Assembly: GCA_018606805.1 (NCBI GenBank)
Contig: JAGYWI010000003.1
Location: forward strand, 186,001-250,000
From: Candidatus Magnetomicrobium cryptolimnococcus
GTDB taxonomy: Bacteria > Nitrospirota > Thermodesulfovibrionia > Thermodesulfovibrionales > Magnetobacteriaceae
Direction: 5' to 3'
Length of the DNA: 64,000 bases
Below, piece after piece: positions 35,248-44,466 of the stretch. Made by a program: the position numbers and the translations under genes. Numbering within the stretch: position 1 is the first letter of the stretch; each line of letters opens with the position of its first letter. Below the pieces are notes generated by a model. It made no database searches. It saw only the letters and a list, made by a program, of their open reading frames with translations, and had not been told where the DNA came from.

Positions 35248-36618
35248 TTGTTATCAAAAGACAACGAACGTCTTACAGGTAAGATTATTGTAAAGGCATT
35301 GATAACAAATACAACACCAATAATCATATCTTCTGGTAAAGATGATGAAGAAAGCGATATATTGCTTGTAAGAAACTGGAAAGGGGACTTTTATATTCCT
35401 GCTACCTCATTTGCTGGTGTACTAAGGCATAATATGCGTTTTACATATAACGAAAACCCTGAGCAGTTTGCATATTTTTGGGGAATAGACAATCAAAGTG
35501 CTATGATTATTGATGATCTTATGTCTGAAGAGGAAGTTAAAGTAACCATACGAGATGGCGTTAAAATAGAGAATAAGACAGGTATTGCACTAAAAGGAGC
35601 TTTATATAACTATGAAATAGCCGAATCAGATACTAATTTTAAGCTCTACATTGAAGTAAATCTTAGAAAAGAGTTTGATAAAGACTATTTTTTTAAATGT
35701 CTCTTAACAATGCGTAGTCTAATAGAAAAAGGCAAGATAAATATTGGGGCTATGAGTAACAAGGGATTTGGACGTATTAAACTTACTAACTATAATATTT
35801 ATGAACTTAATTTTTCAAATAAGGAACATTCCATTGCATGGATTACTGATAAGGTAGAAGAAAAGATAGCGCCTACTACAAAACTACCAGAGCCTTTCCA
35901 TATTTCTTCTAACAATACAATGACAATAGATGCCTCGTTTGCTCTAAAAAGTTCCCTTATCATAGGAGCATACTCTGAGGAAACTGACTGTCCTGATAAA
36001 ATTCATATAAAAAGCAATGGGAAATCAGTGCTAACAGGTACTACTCTTAAGGGGGCGATAAGGGCAAGGGCTGAGATGATTATAAACACGCTTGGGGGAA
36101 AGCCTGAGTTAATTCTAAAGGAATTTATGGGTTGGGTCTCAGATAAGTCAGGTAATAATAAAAAGAAGGAAAAATGCTCAAGTAGACTTATTATAGAAGA
36201 GACATATATCGAAAATCCTACAGAGGTAGTGCAACAAAGGACACAAATTAGTCGCTTTACTGCTGGAGTTCTTAATCTTTTTGATTCGCATCCACTATGG
36301 AAAACAAATAACTCCGTAGATATGATTAACATAAAAATAACAATAAAAGACTATAAAGCTTATGAGGCAGGACTTATACTGCTTATTCTTAAAGACCTTT
36401 GGAGTGGAGACCTACCGATTGGTGGTGAAAAGGCAATAGGCAGAGGTGTGCTTGACGGTGTTAAGGCGAAGGTGTCTTTTAATGAAAATACGGTTGTTAT
36501 AATTAACAAGAAAAATAATGGAACTAAACTTTCTATTGAAGGACCAAGTGAAAAACTTGAAGAATTTGTTAAGGCGTTTCACAACCATATTGAAAATATT
36601 GAAAATATTGAAAATTAA
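35248..36618 (+). CDS. fused double-RAMP (Cas7-Cas7) protein
   Basis: 456 residues (TTG start at 35248 after AGGAGG). Two Cas7/Csm3-like domains in tandem: the first with NWKGDFYIPATSFAGVLRH and glycine loop SNKGFGRIKL, the second (about 225-440) with SVLTGTTLKGAIRARAE, ISRFTAGVLNLFD and GGEKAIGRGVLDG. Fused Cas7 repeats are known in type III-D/E complexes. Acidic residues lie in both candidate RNA-cleavage loops (GKDDEESD; EETDCPD). The tail is a short IENIENIEN repeat. It likely forms several backbone positions of the effector. Confidence 0.8.
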   Translation: MLSKDNERLTGKIIVKALITNTTPIIISSGKDDEESDILLVRNWKGDFYIPATSFAGVLRHNMRFTYNENPEQFAYFWGIDNQSAMIIDDLMSEEEVKVTIRDGVKIENKTGIALKGALYNYEIAESDTNFKLYIEVNLRKEFDKDYFFKCLLTMRSLIEKGKINIGAMSNKGFGRIKLTNYNIYELNFSNKEHSIAWITDKVEEKIAPTTKLPEPFHISSNNTMTIDASFALKSSLIIGAYSEETDCPDKIHIKSNGKSVLTGTTLKGAIRARAEMIINTLGGKPELILKEFMGWVSDKSGNNKKKEKCSSRLIIEETYIENPTEVVQQRTQISRFTAGVLNLFDSHPLWKTNNSVDMINIKITIKDYKAYEAGLILLILKDLWSGDLPIGGEKAIGRGVLDGVKAKVSFNENTVVIINKKNNGTKLSIEGPSEKLEEFVKAFHNHIENIENIEN

Positions 36619-36623
36619 GAGGT

Positions 36624-37253
36624 ATGCTAATGTTTGTTAATGGAATGCAACCTAGGTGTTTCAAAACTATAACTGAGTCAGATATTTATAAACTTACCAA
36701 TGAAGATATAAATAACGATGATAAACTTATTACCCTAATAGAAAAATATATAAAAACACCTTCATATTTTGTTGCCTATCTCTTTTCTAAAGTATTGATT
36801 GGCAGATATAATGAAAAAAAGTTTATATCATATGACAACCAACCTAATATATTTCCTAAATATCTAATAAAACTCAGGATATTTAACGAAAATGAAGAAA
36901 TATACTTATGGAGAAAAAGCGAATCTATCTTTGCTTGGCGTTATAAAAAAGATGAGGAAAACCATGAGCAATCTCCATGTGCTGAACAATCTATAATAGA
37001 TGTTAAGCAGATTCTATGGGGTACAAAGGTTGAAGGGTATAAGTGTAATGAAGGCAGTGATTGGGTTTGTCTTAGTGAAGAAAGAGGCATGAAACTGATT
37101 ATTCCATTTAATATAAATAAATTCACAAAATACAATCAAGAAGAAGACAATTCAAAAAACCGCGTAAAGATTCTTACAAGACACTACATCGAATATAACG
37201 AAATTGGACAAGCTGGATATGTAGACGCAAGAATGGTTCAATTCGTCATATAA
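36624..37253 (+). CDS. csx19: Csx19-like (TIGR03984) type III-D protein
   Basis: 209 residues (in-frame ATGs at 36624 and 36630; AGAGGT upstream). Small accessory protein of type III-D loci, recognised by EEIYLWRKSESIFAWRYKKD, the ILWGT segment and the final YIEYNEIGQAGYVDARMV. A small-subunit-like role is possible but not established. Last gene of the rightward CRISPR run; the next RAMP gene converges on it, with 49 bases between the stops. Confidence 0.8.
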   Translation: MLMFVNGMQPRCFKTITESDIYKLTNEDINNDDKLITLIEKYIKTPSYFVAYLFSKVLIGRYNEKKFISYDNQPNIFPKYLIKLRIFNENEEIYLWRKSESIFAWRYKKDEENHEQSPCAEQSIIDVKQILWGTKVEGYKCNEGSDWVCLSEERGMKLIIPFNINKFTKYNQEEDNSKNRVKILTRHYIEYNEIGQAGYVDARMVQFVI

Positions 37254-37302
37254 TGAGAGATGCTGCCGCCTAAGCGTAAGACACAGTTTTAGCGCTTTTT
37301 TT

Positions 37303-39081
37303 TCACTGGTTTGGTAGTGGCACTATTATAAACGGCTTTTGGATTTGCAATATGGCCCTCTCTTTAAACTCCTTATTATCAATGCTCATATATCTGGTTT
37401 TTTCAAGCCAATCATCGCCTCCATTTTCGGCCTTTTTCCAATCTAACATCATCTTAAGAATTGCAAGGCGTGAAGTATTCCATAATTTAGAAGCACTGCC
37501 ACGGTCTTCTGGACTCATTTTATCTAACATATCTTTTTCAAAGTTATCAATATATTCTGATATTCCATATTCCCTTTCTGCAAGTGCCCATATATCACCT
37601 CCATCAAATAAAGATGAATATCGCTTTTTCCTATCAATTATAAATAACTTAGGTGTGATTTTAACACTCCCAAGCCCAAGTGGCTTACCCAATCCAAGTT
37701 TATGACAATAAACTTTATCCGACTCATCAGGTAGGTCTAAGACAAATAATAAAGCTCCAAGTTCAACAGACGAAAGGTTTTCAAATCTTATTCTACCCTT
37801 AAATTTTGTACCTTCCTTAATCGGCTTTATTGGTAATGTATGTACTTCATCACTTGGTTTTTGACATTCATCAATGGCAGTCCTCTCAGACCAGCCGTAT
37901 TGTCTTTTATCGTTGTCTTTACAAGGAGTTTTTCTATGCCAAAAAAGTTTATAGCCTCTGATGTTAGCGTCCTTGTTATTCCAGTGTTTTTTATCTCCAT
38001 CGCTGGTTTGCTCTAAATAATGCTGGAATGATGTAGGTTTTGGAGTAGAAAGGATTTTAGGTAAGGCAAGCTCCAAAGAAACGTCCTTTTGGTTTGGGCA
38101 TATCTCAGCATCTTCAAAAAACACTCTTGAGGCCCACTTCTGTGGTTTTCCAAAGATGCTTTCCGCCATATCTGTTAAGTTATCATCAGTCAAACAACAT
38201 GGCACATGTTCACCTATACTACAATCGTAGGGAATGCGAAAATACGGAGTATGGCCAAATGCTCTTACCTCATTACCTTCTTTTATATAAAAACAAGGAA
38301 CCCCTCTATTATGTGTTTCTAATTTTTTAAGTAAATCAGCTTCTTTTTTTCTATTGTTATCACTTTTGTAAAGTTTAATTACTTTGTCTCGAATAAGTAA
38401 ATAATGTTTTGTATCTGGAACTCCAACAATCCATTGTATATTCTTACCTATAATGTTTCCTGACGCCACTAAGTAACCTTTTATATAGTTATCATGCTTA
38501 CTGTCTCGTATTTCAAACACTAAATTATTTTTTTTTGGTTCTTTAAAATAAATATCCTCCTTAAACCCAAATTCTTCTACCACTATATTAGTAGAGTTAT
38601 ATTTAACAACAAACGATTTCTCTATAAATTGTCCTCTAATTTTATAAAATTTGTTTGATGGACAAATAATGTATTTGTTATCTTTATTTTTTATTACTCC
38701 CGCATAAACACTGCTCATTTTTATTAAATTTCTATAATATTTACCTAAACTACCGCTTTCTCCAACCGCTCTGAAGTACAATCTTTTATCTTTTTCTAAA
38801 AAGCTAAATTTTCCCCCACTTACTATTTCAACTAACGTTCTTACCATTCCTCTAATAGAGCTTCCTGGTATTTTTTTTATACCGCCAGGGGCAAAAAATT
38901 CACATGTCTTTCCTTCTCCATCTGCGGTACCCCGTATGTAAAAAGGTGTTTTTGTTATAAAATCTATCATTATATAGCCACTATGTTTATTTTCTTGATA
39001 TTTATCAAAATCAGCTGGAGCATCATATGTAATCACTTTTGAGTTTAAGGGAATAAAATTATATGGCGCTTTTGCTTCCAT
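37303..39081 (-). CDS. TIGR03986-type RAMP protein, convergent to the main operon
   Basis: 592 residues. The opening PYNFIPLNSKVITYDAPADF with the later HSGYIMIDFITKTPFYIRG is the signature of TIGR03986, a large Cas7-like RAMP of III-D-related loci. The first Cas7 loop has GTADGEGK and IPGSSIRGMVRTLVE; a C-terminal glycine loop reads GLGKPLGLGSVKI. A lysine-rich insertion fills the middle. It has its own promoter-like sequence and no Shine-Dalgarno, so it may be translated from a leaderless transcript. Being on the opposite strand separates its expression from cas10. Confidence 0.82.
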   Translation of the reverse strand: MEAKAPYNFIPLNSKVITYDAPADFDKYQENKHSGYIMIDFITKTPFYIRGTADGEGKTCEFFAPGGIKKIPGSSIRGMVRTLVEIVSGGKFSFLEKDKRLYFRAVGESGSLGKYYRNLIKMSSVYAGVIKNKDNKYIICPSNKFYKIRGQFIEKSFVVKYNSTNIVVEEFGFKEDIYFKEPKKNNLVFEIRDSKHDNYIKGYLVASGNIIGKNIQWIVGVPDTKHYLLIRDKVIKLYKSDNNRKKEADLLKKLETHNRGVPCFYIKEGNEVRAFGHTPYFRIPYDCSIGEHVPCCLTDDNLTDMAESIFGKPQKWASRVFFEDAEICPNQKDVSLELALPKILSTPKPTSFQHYLEQTSDGDKKHWNNKDANIRGYKLFWHRKTPCKDNDKRQYGWSERTAIDECQKPSDEVHTLPIKPIKEGTKFKGRIRFENLSSVELGALLFVLDLPDESDKVYCHKLGLGKPLGLGSVKITPKLFIIDRKKRYSSLFDGGDIWALAEREYGISEYIDNFEKDMLDKMSPEDRGSASKLWNTSRLAILKMMLDWKKAENGGDDWLEKTRYMSIDNKEFKERAILQIQKPFIIVPLPNQ

Positions 39082-39086
39082 ATAAA

Positions 39087-39116
39087 ATATTAAACATAAA
39101 GTTTCTTTAAAGTCAA
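39087..39116 (-). promoter_or_regulatory. sigma70-type promoter for the TIGR03986 RAMP gene
   Basis: On the minus strand TTGACT (39116-39111) and TAATAT (39092-39087) are separated by 18 bases. Only five bases lie between the -10 and the ATG at 39081, so transcription would begin at or next to the start codon. Confidence 0.5.
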
Positions 39117-39233
39117 CTATAATACAGCAACTCTCAAAAGAAATTTTGCCTGAAAAAGAAATTTTTATAAAAAACTTATAAATACTTTTCTTTTTTCATT
39201 GAGAATTACAGTATTATAATGTAAAATAATACT

Positions 39234-39707
39234 GTGTTAAGTCTTGGTAGTGAGTACACAAAGTATATGGAGATGGCATTAGAGGAGGCAAAGAAGGCAT
39301 ACGAGCTTAAAGAAATTCCGGTTGGAGCAGTCTTAGTAGCTGAAGATGGAGGGGTTTTATCAAAAGCTCATAACTTAAAGGAAACATTAAAAGATTGCAC
39401 AGCACATGCCGAATTATTAGCATTAAGGCAAGCGGCATTGTTAATAGGTGGTTGGCGGCTTAAGGGATATACCTTGTTTGTTACGAAAGAACCGTGTATA
39501 ATGTGTAGTGGAGCTATTTTGAATTTTAGGGTAAGTAGGCTTATTTATGGTTGTTATGATAAAAAAGGTGGAGGGGTAGAAAGTTTATACAAGCTCCTCA
39601 ATGATCCGCGCCTAAACCACAGGGTTGAGGTTATGGGCGGGGTTTTAGAGATAGAGTGTGGAAGGCTCCTTACAGAGTTTTTTAAAAATAAAAGGTACTA
39701 TCAATAA
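39234..39707 (+). CDS. tadA: tRNA adenosine(34) deaminase TadA
   Basis: 157 residues, zinc deaminase making inosine 34 in tRNA-Arg. His58 and Glu60 in CTAHAELLALRQA and Cys88/Cys91 in EPCIMCSGA bind zinc and carry out catalysis. Start GTG at 39234; a TATAAT box at 39214-39219 lies just upstream, so the leader would be very short. The serine tRNA follows within 20 bases of the stop. Confidence 0.93.
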   Translation: MLSLGSEYTKYMEMALEEAKKAYELKEIPVGAVLVAEDGGVLSKAHNLKETLKDCTAHAELLALRQAALLIGGWRLKGYTLFVTKEPCIMCSGAILNFRVSRLIYGCYDKKGGGVESLYKLLNDPRLNHRVEVMGGVLEIECGRLLTEFFKNKRYYQ

Positions 39708-39725
39708 CTTTGCTATTATTGATGT

Positions 39726-39812
39726 GGAGAGGTGGCCGAGTGGTTTAAGGCGGCGGTCTCGAAAATCGCTGTGGGGGCAACCTCACCGGGGGTTCGAATC
39801 CCCCCTTCTCCG
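39726..39812 (+). tRNA. tRNA-Ser (anticodon CGA)
   Basis: 87 bases with a long variable arm (class II). Acceptor GGAGAGG / CTTCTCC with one G-T pair, anticodon stem GCGGT / ATCGC around loop CTCGAAA (anticodon CGA), variable stem GTGGGGGCAACCTCAC, T arm GGGGG-TTCGAAT-CCCCC, discriminator G. CCA is not encoded. Confidence 0.95.
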
Positions 39813-39860
39813 TTTAGTTTTGGCGTTAGGTGATTTAATCTATTTAAGGAGGACAGCGTC

Positions 39861-40442
39861 ATGGCAGCAAAAAATATATTAATTATTGCAGGGGATTTTG
39901 TTGAAGATTATGAATTAATGGTACCATTTCAGGCCTTGCAGATGGTGGGGCATACGGTACATGCGGTGTGTCCGGGGAAAAAGGCCGGCGAGAGGATAAA
40001 AACCGCTGTGCATGATTTTGAAGGCGACCAGACCTACACAGAAAAGCTCGGTCATTATTTCACATTAAACGCCTCTTTTGACGATATACGGGCAGAGGAT
40101 TACGATGCCTTAGTTGTGCCCGGCGGCAGAGCTCCGGAGTATATACGGTTAAATCAAAGGGTGCTGGACATAGTTAAGCATTTTCATGCTGCAAACAAAC
40201 CGATGGCGGCTATTTGCCATGGCATATTAGTATTTACGGCAGCTGGGGTGATAAGCGGCAAGAAGGGCACTTGTTATCCAGCCGTTAGCCCTGATCTGGC
40301 TGGAGCGGGGTGTACTTTTGTACAAATGGACTATGACCAAGCATATGTAGATGGTAATTTGATAACAGCACCAGCATGGCCAGCTCATCCACTTTGGCTT
40401 AAAAAACTTCTTGATGTGTTAGGTACAAAGATTGAGTTATAA
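39861..40442 (+). CDS. DJ-1/PfpI family protein
   Basis: 193 residues with AGGAGG upstream of ATG. Class I glutamine-amidotransferase-like fold: LIIAGDFVEDYELMVPF at the N-terminus (Glu of the triad), DALVVPGGRAPEY, and the nucleophile elbow AAICHGILVF with the reactive Cys. Related proteins act as proteases, deglycases or chaperones; the exact role is unsettled. An RNA hairpin follows the stop. Confidence 0.9.
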   Translation: MAAKNILIIAGDFVEDYELMVPFQALQMVGHTVHAVCPGKKAGERIKTAVHDFEGDQTYTEKLGHYFTLNASFDDIRAEDYDALVVPGGRAPEYIRLNQRVLDIVKHFHAANKPMAAICHGILVFTAAGVISGKKGTCYPAVSPDLAGAGCTFVQMDYDQAYVDGNLITAPAWPAHPLWLKKLLDVLGTKIEL

Positions 40443-40457
40443 TATTAAAAAAATAAG

Positions 40458-40490
40458 ACCCGTTAGATTCTTAGGATTTAACGGGTTGCT
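40458..40490 (+). terminator. hairpin after the PfpI-like gene
   Basis: ACCCGTTA (40458-40465) pairs with TAACGGGT (40479-40486) around a 13-base loop, followed by TGCTTTATT, a weak U tail. The ribosome site of the next gene lies just after, so read-through is possible. Confidence 0.5.
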
Positions 40491-40507
40491 TTATTAGGAG
40501 AATAAGT

Positions 40508-40732
40508 ATGAGAGATAGACCTAAATTTTTGCAAAGAAATACAAAAACTATCAAAATAGAAGGCCCAGCTTTTTTGAAAAAAAACGCTAAAACTATACCA
40601 AAAGATAACGACTTCTTTGATAAATGGAAGGGAAATTTTAATCTTGATACACAGGAAGATTTAGAAAAGGCCGTACATTATATAAAAGAACTTATACGGG
40701 AAGGTGAAGAAGAAGAAAAAGAAAAGCTATGA
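40508..40732 (+). CDS. small charged hypothetical protein
   Basis: 74 residues, with AGGAG eight bases before ATG. Very basic first half with two copies of a (R/K)NxKTI motif (QRNTKTIKIEG and KKNAKTIPKD), then an acidic helical tail ending in a Glu/Lys run. No family recognised. Its stop lies five bases from the convergent hemL stop. Confidence 0.55.
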   Translation: MRDRPKFLQRNTKTIKIEGPAFLKKNAKTIPKDNDFFDKWKGNFNLDTQEDLEKAVHYIKELIREGEEEEKEKL

Positions 40733-40737
40733 AACAT

Positions 40738-42027
40738 TTAAAGTGTTTTTAAAGCGTCATATGCAGCCTCTATAGTTTTTTCAAGCTTGGGCCTTGTGTG
40801 TGCTATAGAGAGGAAACCTGCCTCAAACTGAGATGGAGCAATGTATACGCCACGCTCAAGAAGTGCTCTAAAAAATTTCCCAAAAGCCTTTGTATCTGAC
40901 TTCAAAGCTGTATCATAATCTATAACTTCATTTTCATTAAAATACTGACAAAACATCGTACCTGCTCGGTAAAACTTTGTCTTAGCTCCAGCCTTCTTAG
41001 CGGCATCTCTTAAACCTTCTTCAAGAAAAGCGGCCTTTTCCTCAAGAGATTCATAAACCCCTGCCTCGCCAAGAATCTTTAATGTTGCAATTCCAGCAGC
41101 TACAGCTATAGGATTCCCTGAAAGCGTACCAGCCTGATATACAGGTCCCTCCGGCGCTACCAAAGACATTATATCTTTCTTCCCGCCATAAGCCCCGACA
41201 GGCACTCCACCTCCTATAACCTTACCAAGACAGGTCATATCCGGAGAAATTTTAAAAGCAGCCTGAGCACCGCCATAGGCTACCCTAAAACCAGTCATTA
41301 CCTCATCGAAGATTAACAAAATCCCATATCTTGCAGTTAAATCCCGAAGCCCCTCTAAAAAACCGGCTAACGGTAAAACACAACCACTATTGCCTACTAC
41401 AGGCTCAACTATAACACAAGCAATATCCTTCCAGTCTTTCTCTATGATATTTTTAATGACCTCCATATTATTAAACGGCGCTGTTATAGTCTTTTCAGCA
41501 TAAGAAGCAGGTACACCCGGACTTGTCGGAATGCCAAGTGTGGTTGCCCCAGAGCCAGCCTTTGACAAAAGACCGTCAGCATGACCATGATAGCAGCCTT
41601 CAAACTTAATAACCCCATCACGCTTAGCAAAAGCCCTCGCTACCCGAATAGCACTCATAGTCGCCTCTGTGCCAGAATTAACCAGACGCACCTTCTCTAT
41701 TGATGGATAAATCTCTGTAATAAGCTGCGCTAACTCGATTTCACCAGCCGTAGGAGCACCATAACTAGTTCCCCTTTCAGCAGCTTCTTTTATAGCATTG
41801 ACTACCGCCGGATGTGCATGACCACAAATAAGCGGTCCCCATGAAAGCACATAATCTACATATTCATTACCATCAACGTCGTATATCTTTGCCCCCAAAC
41901 CGTGAGATATAAATAGCGGATTACCACCAACTGCCTTAAAAGCCCTTACCGGACTATTCACCCCACCAGGTATTAATGTATTGGCACGCTCAAACAGCTC
42001 TTTAGATTTTTCATATGTGCGATTCAT
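40738..42027 (-). CDS. hemL: glutamate-1-semialdehyde 2,1-aminomutase
   Basis: 429 residues, PLP enzyme of the C5 route to 5-aminolevulinate for heme and tetrapyrroles. [12 protein letters not shown] at the N-terminus, [34 protein letters not shown], and the PLP Lys in [17 protein letters not shown] are all canonical. No other heme gene is adjacent. No clear Shine-Dalgarno precedes the ATG at 42027. Confidence 0.96.
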   Translation of the reverse strand: MNRTYEKSKELFERANTLIPGGVNSPVRAFKAVGGNPLFISHGLGAKIYDVDGNEYVDYVLSWGPLICGHAHPAVVNAIKEAAERGTSYGAPTAGEIELAQLITEIYPSIEKVRLVNSGTEATMSAIRVARAFAKRDGVIKFEGCYHGHADGLLSKAGSGATTLGIPTSPGVPASYAEKTITAPFNNMEVIKNIIEKDWKDIACVIVEPVVGNSGCVLPLAGFLEGLRDLTARYGILLIFDEVMTGFRVAYGGAQAAFKISPDMTCLGKVIGGGVPVGAYGGKKDIMSLVAPEGPVYQAGTLSGNPIAVAAGIATLKILGEAGVYESLEEKAAFLEEGLRDAAKKAGAKTKFYRAGTMFCQYFNENEVIDYDTALKSDTKAFGKFFRALLERGVYIAPSQFEAGFLSIAHTRPKLEKTIEAAYDALKTL

Positions 42028-42116
42028 ACTGGAGAAATTCTAACATACAACAAGTTAAGTTGTAAAGAACTCTTTATGAAAAAATATAAGGAAAGATAAG
42101 TTTAAGGAAAGATAAG

Positions 42117-42240
42117 AGCGGGGGAAAACCCTTTTAGGCAAAAGAAAAAAAAGAAAAAAAAAGAAAAAAATGAGGATACGGGGGAAAACCCTTTTAGGCA
42201 AAAGGGTTTTCCCCCGCACCCCCTTTCCTAAAACTTTTGG
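42117..42240. repeat. tandem family A repeats with purine tract
   Basis: GCGGGGGAAAACCCTTTTAGGCAAAAG occurs as a half copy at 42119 and a full hairpin at 42179 (CGGGGGAAAACCCTTTT / AAAAGGGTTTTCCCCCG). Between them lies about 30 bases of A with scattered G. Confidence 0.7.
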
Positions 42241-42271
42241 CTTGTTATCTTTTTAGTTATCCTTCTATGTC

Positions 42272-42321
42272 TAAGGTGGACTGATTTGTCAAGACCGTCT
42301 TTTTTATTTTTAGTTATCCTT
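42272..42321 (+). repeat. 50-bp repeat, probable IS right end, copy 2
   Basis: Nearly the same as 13252-13301 (TAAGGTGGACTGATTTG, then CAAGACCGT and a T-rich end). No transposase sequence is attached. Confidence 0.65.
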
Positions 42322-42373
42322 AACTTAATGGCATTAGGACTGTGTCCTGCCCTGTTATCTTTCATCGTTTTTT

Positions 42374-44434
42374 CTATTCTTTATAAAACTTATAATTATT
42401 GCGTTTTTCTTGTTTGACGTTATACATGGCGCTATCGGCCTTTTTTACAAGTGTTTCTGTATCTTCACCATCTTGAGGGTATAGGCTTATGCCTATGCTA
42501 GTGCCTATTGAGCATAAAAGACCATTAAAATCAAAAGGGGCTGCTATGGTTTTTATAATTTTTTGGGCAACGTATGCGGCATCTTTTTTGTCGTTAATGT
42601 GTGGTAGGATAATTACAAACTCATCGCCACCTAAGCGAGCCAGCACATCGGATTCCCTTATGCAGCTATTCATTCTCTTTGATGCCTCCTTTAAGAGCAT
42701 ATCTCCAACGTCATGGCCAAGCGTGTCGTTGACTTCCTTAAATTTATCAAGGTCTATAAATAACAATGCAAAGACACATTCATAACGCTTAGCCATTTGG
42801 ATAGTTTTAGCCATATGTTCAAGAAACAATTTACGATTAGGTAGTCCCGTTAGTGGGTCGTAGTATGCCATCTGTTTAAGTTTATCTTCATATTTTTTCT
42901 TTTCAGTAATATCTTCAACAACGTTAATAAACTCCTTTTTGCCGTCATCGGTTGTATAAAACGTTGAATTAACACTAGCCCAGAATGCACTGCCGTCTTT
43001 ACGTTTAAAGCGTAACTCATAATGGTACACCGGTCCTTTATCGCACATGGCACAAAACTGGTCGAGGTCTTCCATATCTATAAAAATGTTTTCAACTGGC
43101 ACTTTTAAAAATTCCTCTTTTGTATTGTAGCCAAACATCGTTAATATTGCATTATTTAGCTCTTTTACTGCTAACTTAGTGCCAGCGCCTGTAACCTTCA
43201 CACCTGTTGGTAGTATATCCATCAAGCCTCTGTACTTATCTACCATAGTCTTATACTTTTCTATAACATCCACTAAATTATCAGCCATCCAGTCAAACTC
43301 TCTAGCTAGCTCACCCATTTCATCTTGAGCATCGCTTTTAACCCGGTAATCCAAGTCCCCGAGTCCTACTCTTTTAACGCCTTCGTGCAACTGCTTAATG
43401 GGTGTATAGATGGTTTTGAACATGTACAAGGAAAATGCGCTAACTAAGGCAAGTACGACAATACCAATCATATAAAAAAACATTCTTGCCTTATATATTG
43501 GTTTTATAGCATGTCCTTTGCTTTTTTGTACTAGCAGTATCCATATATTATTGTCAGAGATTTTCAGGCACATTGATGAGCCCCACACCCGTTTGCCATA
43601 AATATCAGTCCATTCGCCTTTGACTTCCTCACGGGTTTTTAAGCATTTGATAACTGGTTCGGTTTTCATTAACCTCTCACCAGGTGTGTCATTAGTGCCA
43701 CTATTTTCTAAAGAAGCTATCACGAATCCGTTTTTATCTATAAGGAACATCTCAACGCTGCCGTCAAATTCGTTAGCAACGCTTGTTGCACCAAGTGTCT
43801 TGGCACTCATCCCATGCAGAATATTTTTAAGCGGATTTAACGAAAAGTGAATCACAAGCGTACCAAGCATTTTACTACCATTAGCGCTTTTAATCGGAGT
43901 ACTAATATCAACCACTAGTATCTTATTATTGGTATCAACTCTGTGGTAGTGAATATCGTCCACGTAAGTTTCCTCCAAATGCTCTTTTATTGCAAATAAG
44001 CACTGGCTGCCGTTACACCCTTCATCCATATTACCAATAGTTGCAGCGTATTGCAAATTATTGTCAAATATATCAATATTAATTATATTAGAACCAACCC
44101 TGTTTCTTATATTTAAAAGATATTTAGCCAACATTTCGCTTTCCACTTTTTTTTCTTCAATGGAAGATAAATGACTTATACTTTCAAGCTTTGCTGCTAT
44201 AAAACCATCATGTGCAAAATCAATAGTTCTTTCTTTTAAAAGCCCTAGGTACTGTAGGATTTCCGCCTCTTTGCCCTCTGAAATTAGCATGATAGAATTT
44301 AATATATCCTGTTTCAAAGTGGACATAGATATAGATACTATTGATTCAAAAACAAATATAGGCATAATCGTAAGAAGTAAAAAAGCTATTATCAGCTTAC
44401 GTTTAATGGTCATATTTTTCAGTAATTTTGTCAA
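42374..44434 (-). CDS. membrane diguanylate cyclase with dCache-like, HAMP, PAS and GGDEF domains
   Basis: 686 residues. TM helix about 14-36, periplasmic dCache-like sensor to about 320, second TM (FFYMIGIVVLALVSAFSLYMF), HAMP, coiled linker, PAS (LMDILPTGVKVTG .. NVVEDITEKK) and GGDEF with RLGGDEF near 598 preceded by the RESD inhibitory site. It should make c-di-GMP in response to an unknown periplasmic signal. Start is ambiguous: TTG at 44434 has AGGTGA close upstream, ATG at 44413 lacks a ribosome site. Monocistronic. Confidence 0.9.
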   Translation of the reverse strand: MTKLLKNMTIKRKLIIAFLLLTIMPIFVFESIVSISMSTLKQDILNSIMLISEGKEAEILQYLGLLKERTIDFAHDGFIAAKLESISHLSSIEEKKVESEMLAKYLLNIRNRVGSNIINIDIFDNNLQYAATIGNMDEGCNGSQCLFAIKEHLEETYVDDIHYHRVDTNNKILVVDISTPIKSANGSKMLGTLVIHFSLNPLKNILHGMSAKTLGATSVANEFDGSVEMFLIDKNGFVIASLENSGTNDTPGERLMKTEPVIKCLKTREEVKGEWTDIYGKRVWGSSMCLKISDNNIWILLVQKSKGHAIKPIYKARMFFYMIGIVVLALVSAFSLYMFKTIYTPIKQLHEGVKRVGLGDLDYRVKSDAQDEMGELAREFDWMADNLVDVIEKYKTMVDKYRGLMDILPTGVKVTGAGTKLAVKELNNAILTMFGYNTKEEFLKVPVENIFIDMEDLDQFCAMCDKGPVYHYELRFKRKDGSAFWASVNSTFYTTDDGKKEFINVVEDITEKKKYEDKLKQMAYYDPLTGLPNRKLFLEHMAKTIQMAKRYECVFALLFIDLDKFKEVNDTLGHDVGDMLLKEASKRMNSCIRESDVLARLGGDEFVIILPHINDKKDAAYVAQKIIKTIAAPFDFNGLLCSIGTSIGISLYPQDGEDTETLVKKADSAMYNVKQEKRNNYKFYKE

Positions 44435-44466
44435 TTATCACCTAAAATTAAAATGTTTAAAAATCT

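Larger units (their letters stand above)
42028..42373. other. 346-base gap of repeats
   Basis: It holds two family A hairpin copies separated by a purine tract (42117-42240), the second 50-bp IS end (42272-42321) and one copy of the AATGCCATTAAGTTAA motif (42320-42335, minus). The upstream region of hemL (AT-rich) occupies the first 60 bases. No gene seen. Confidence 0.65.
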
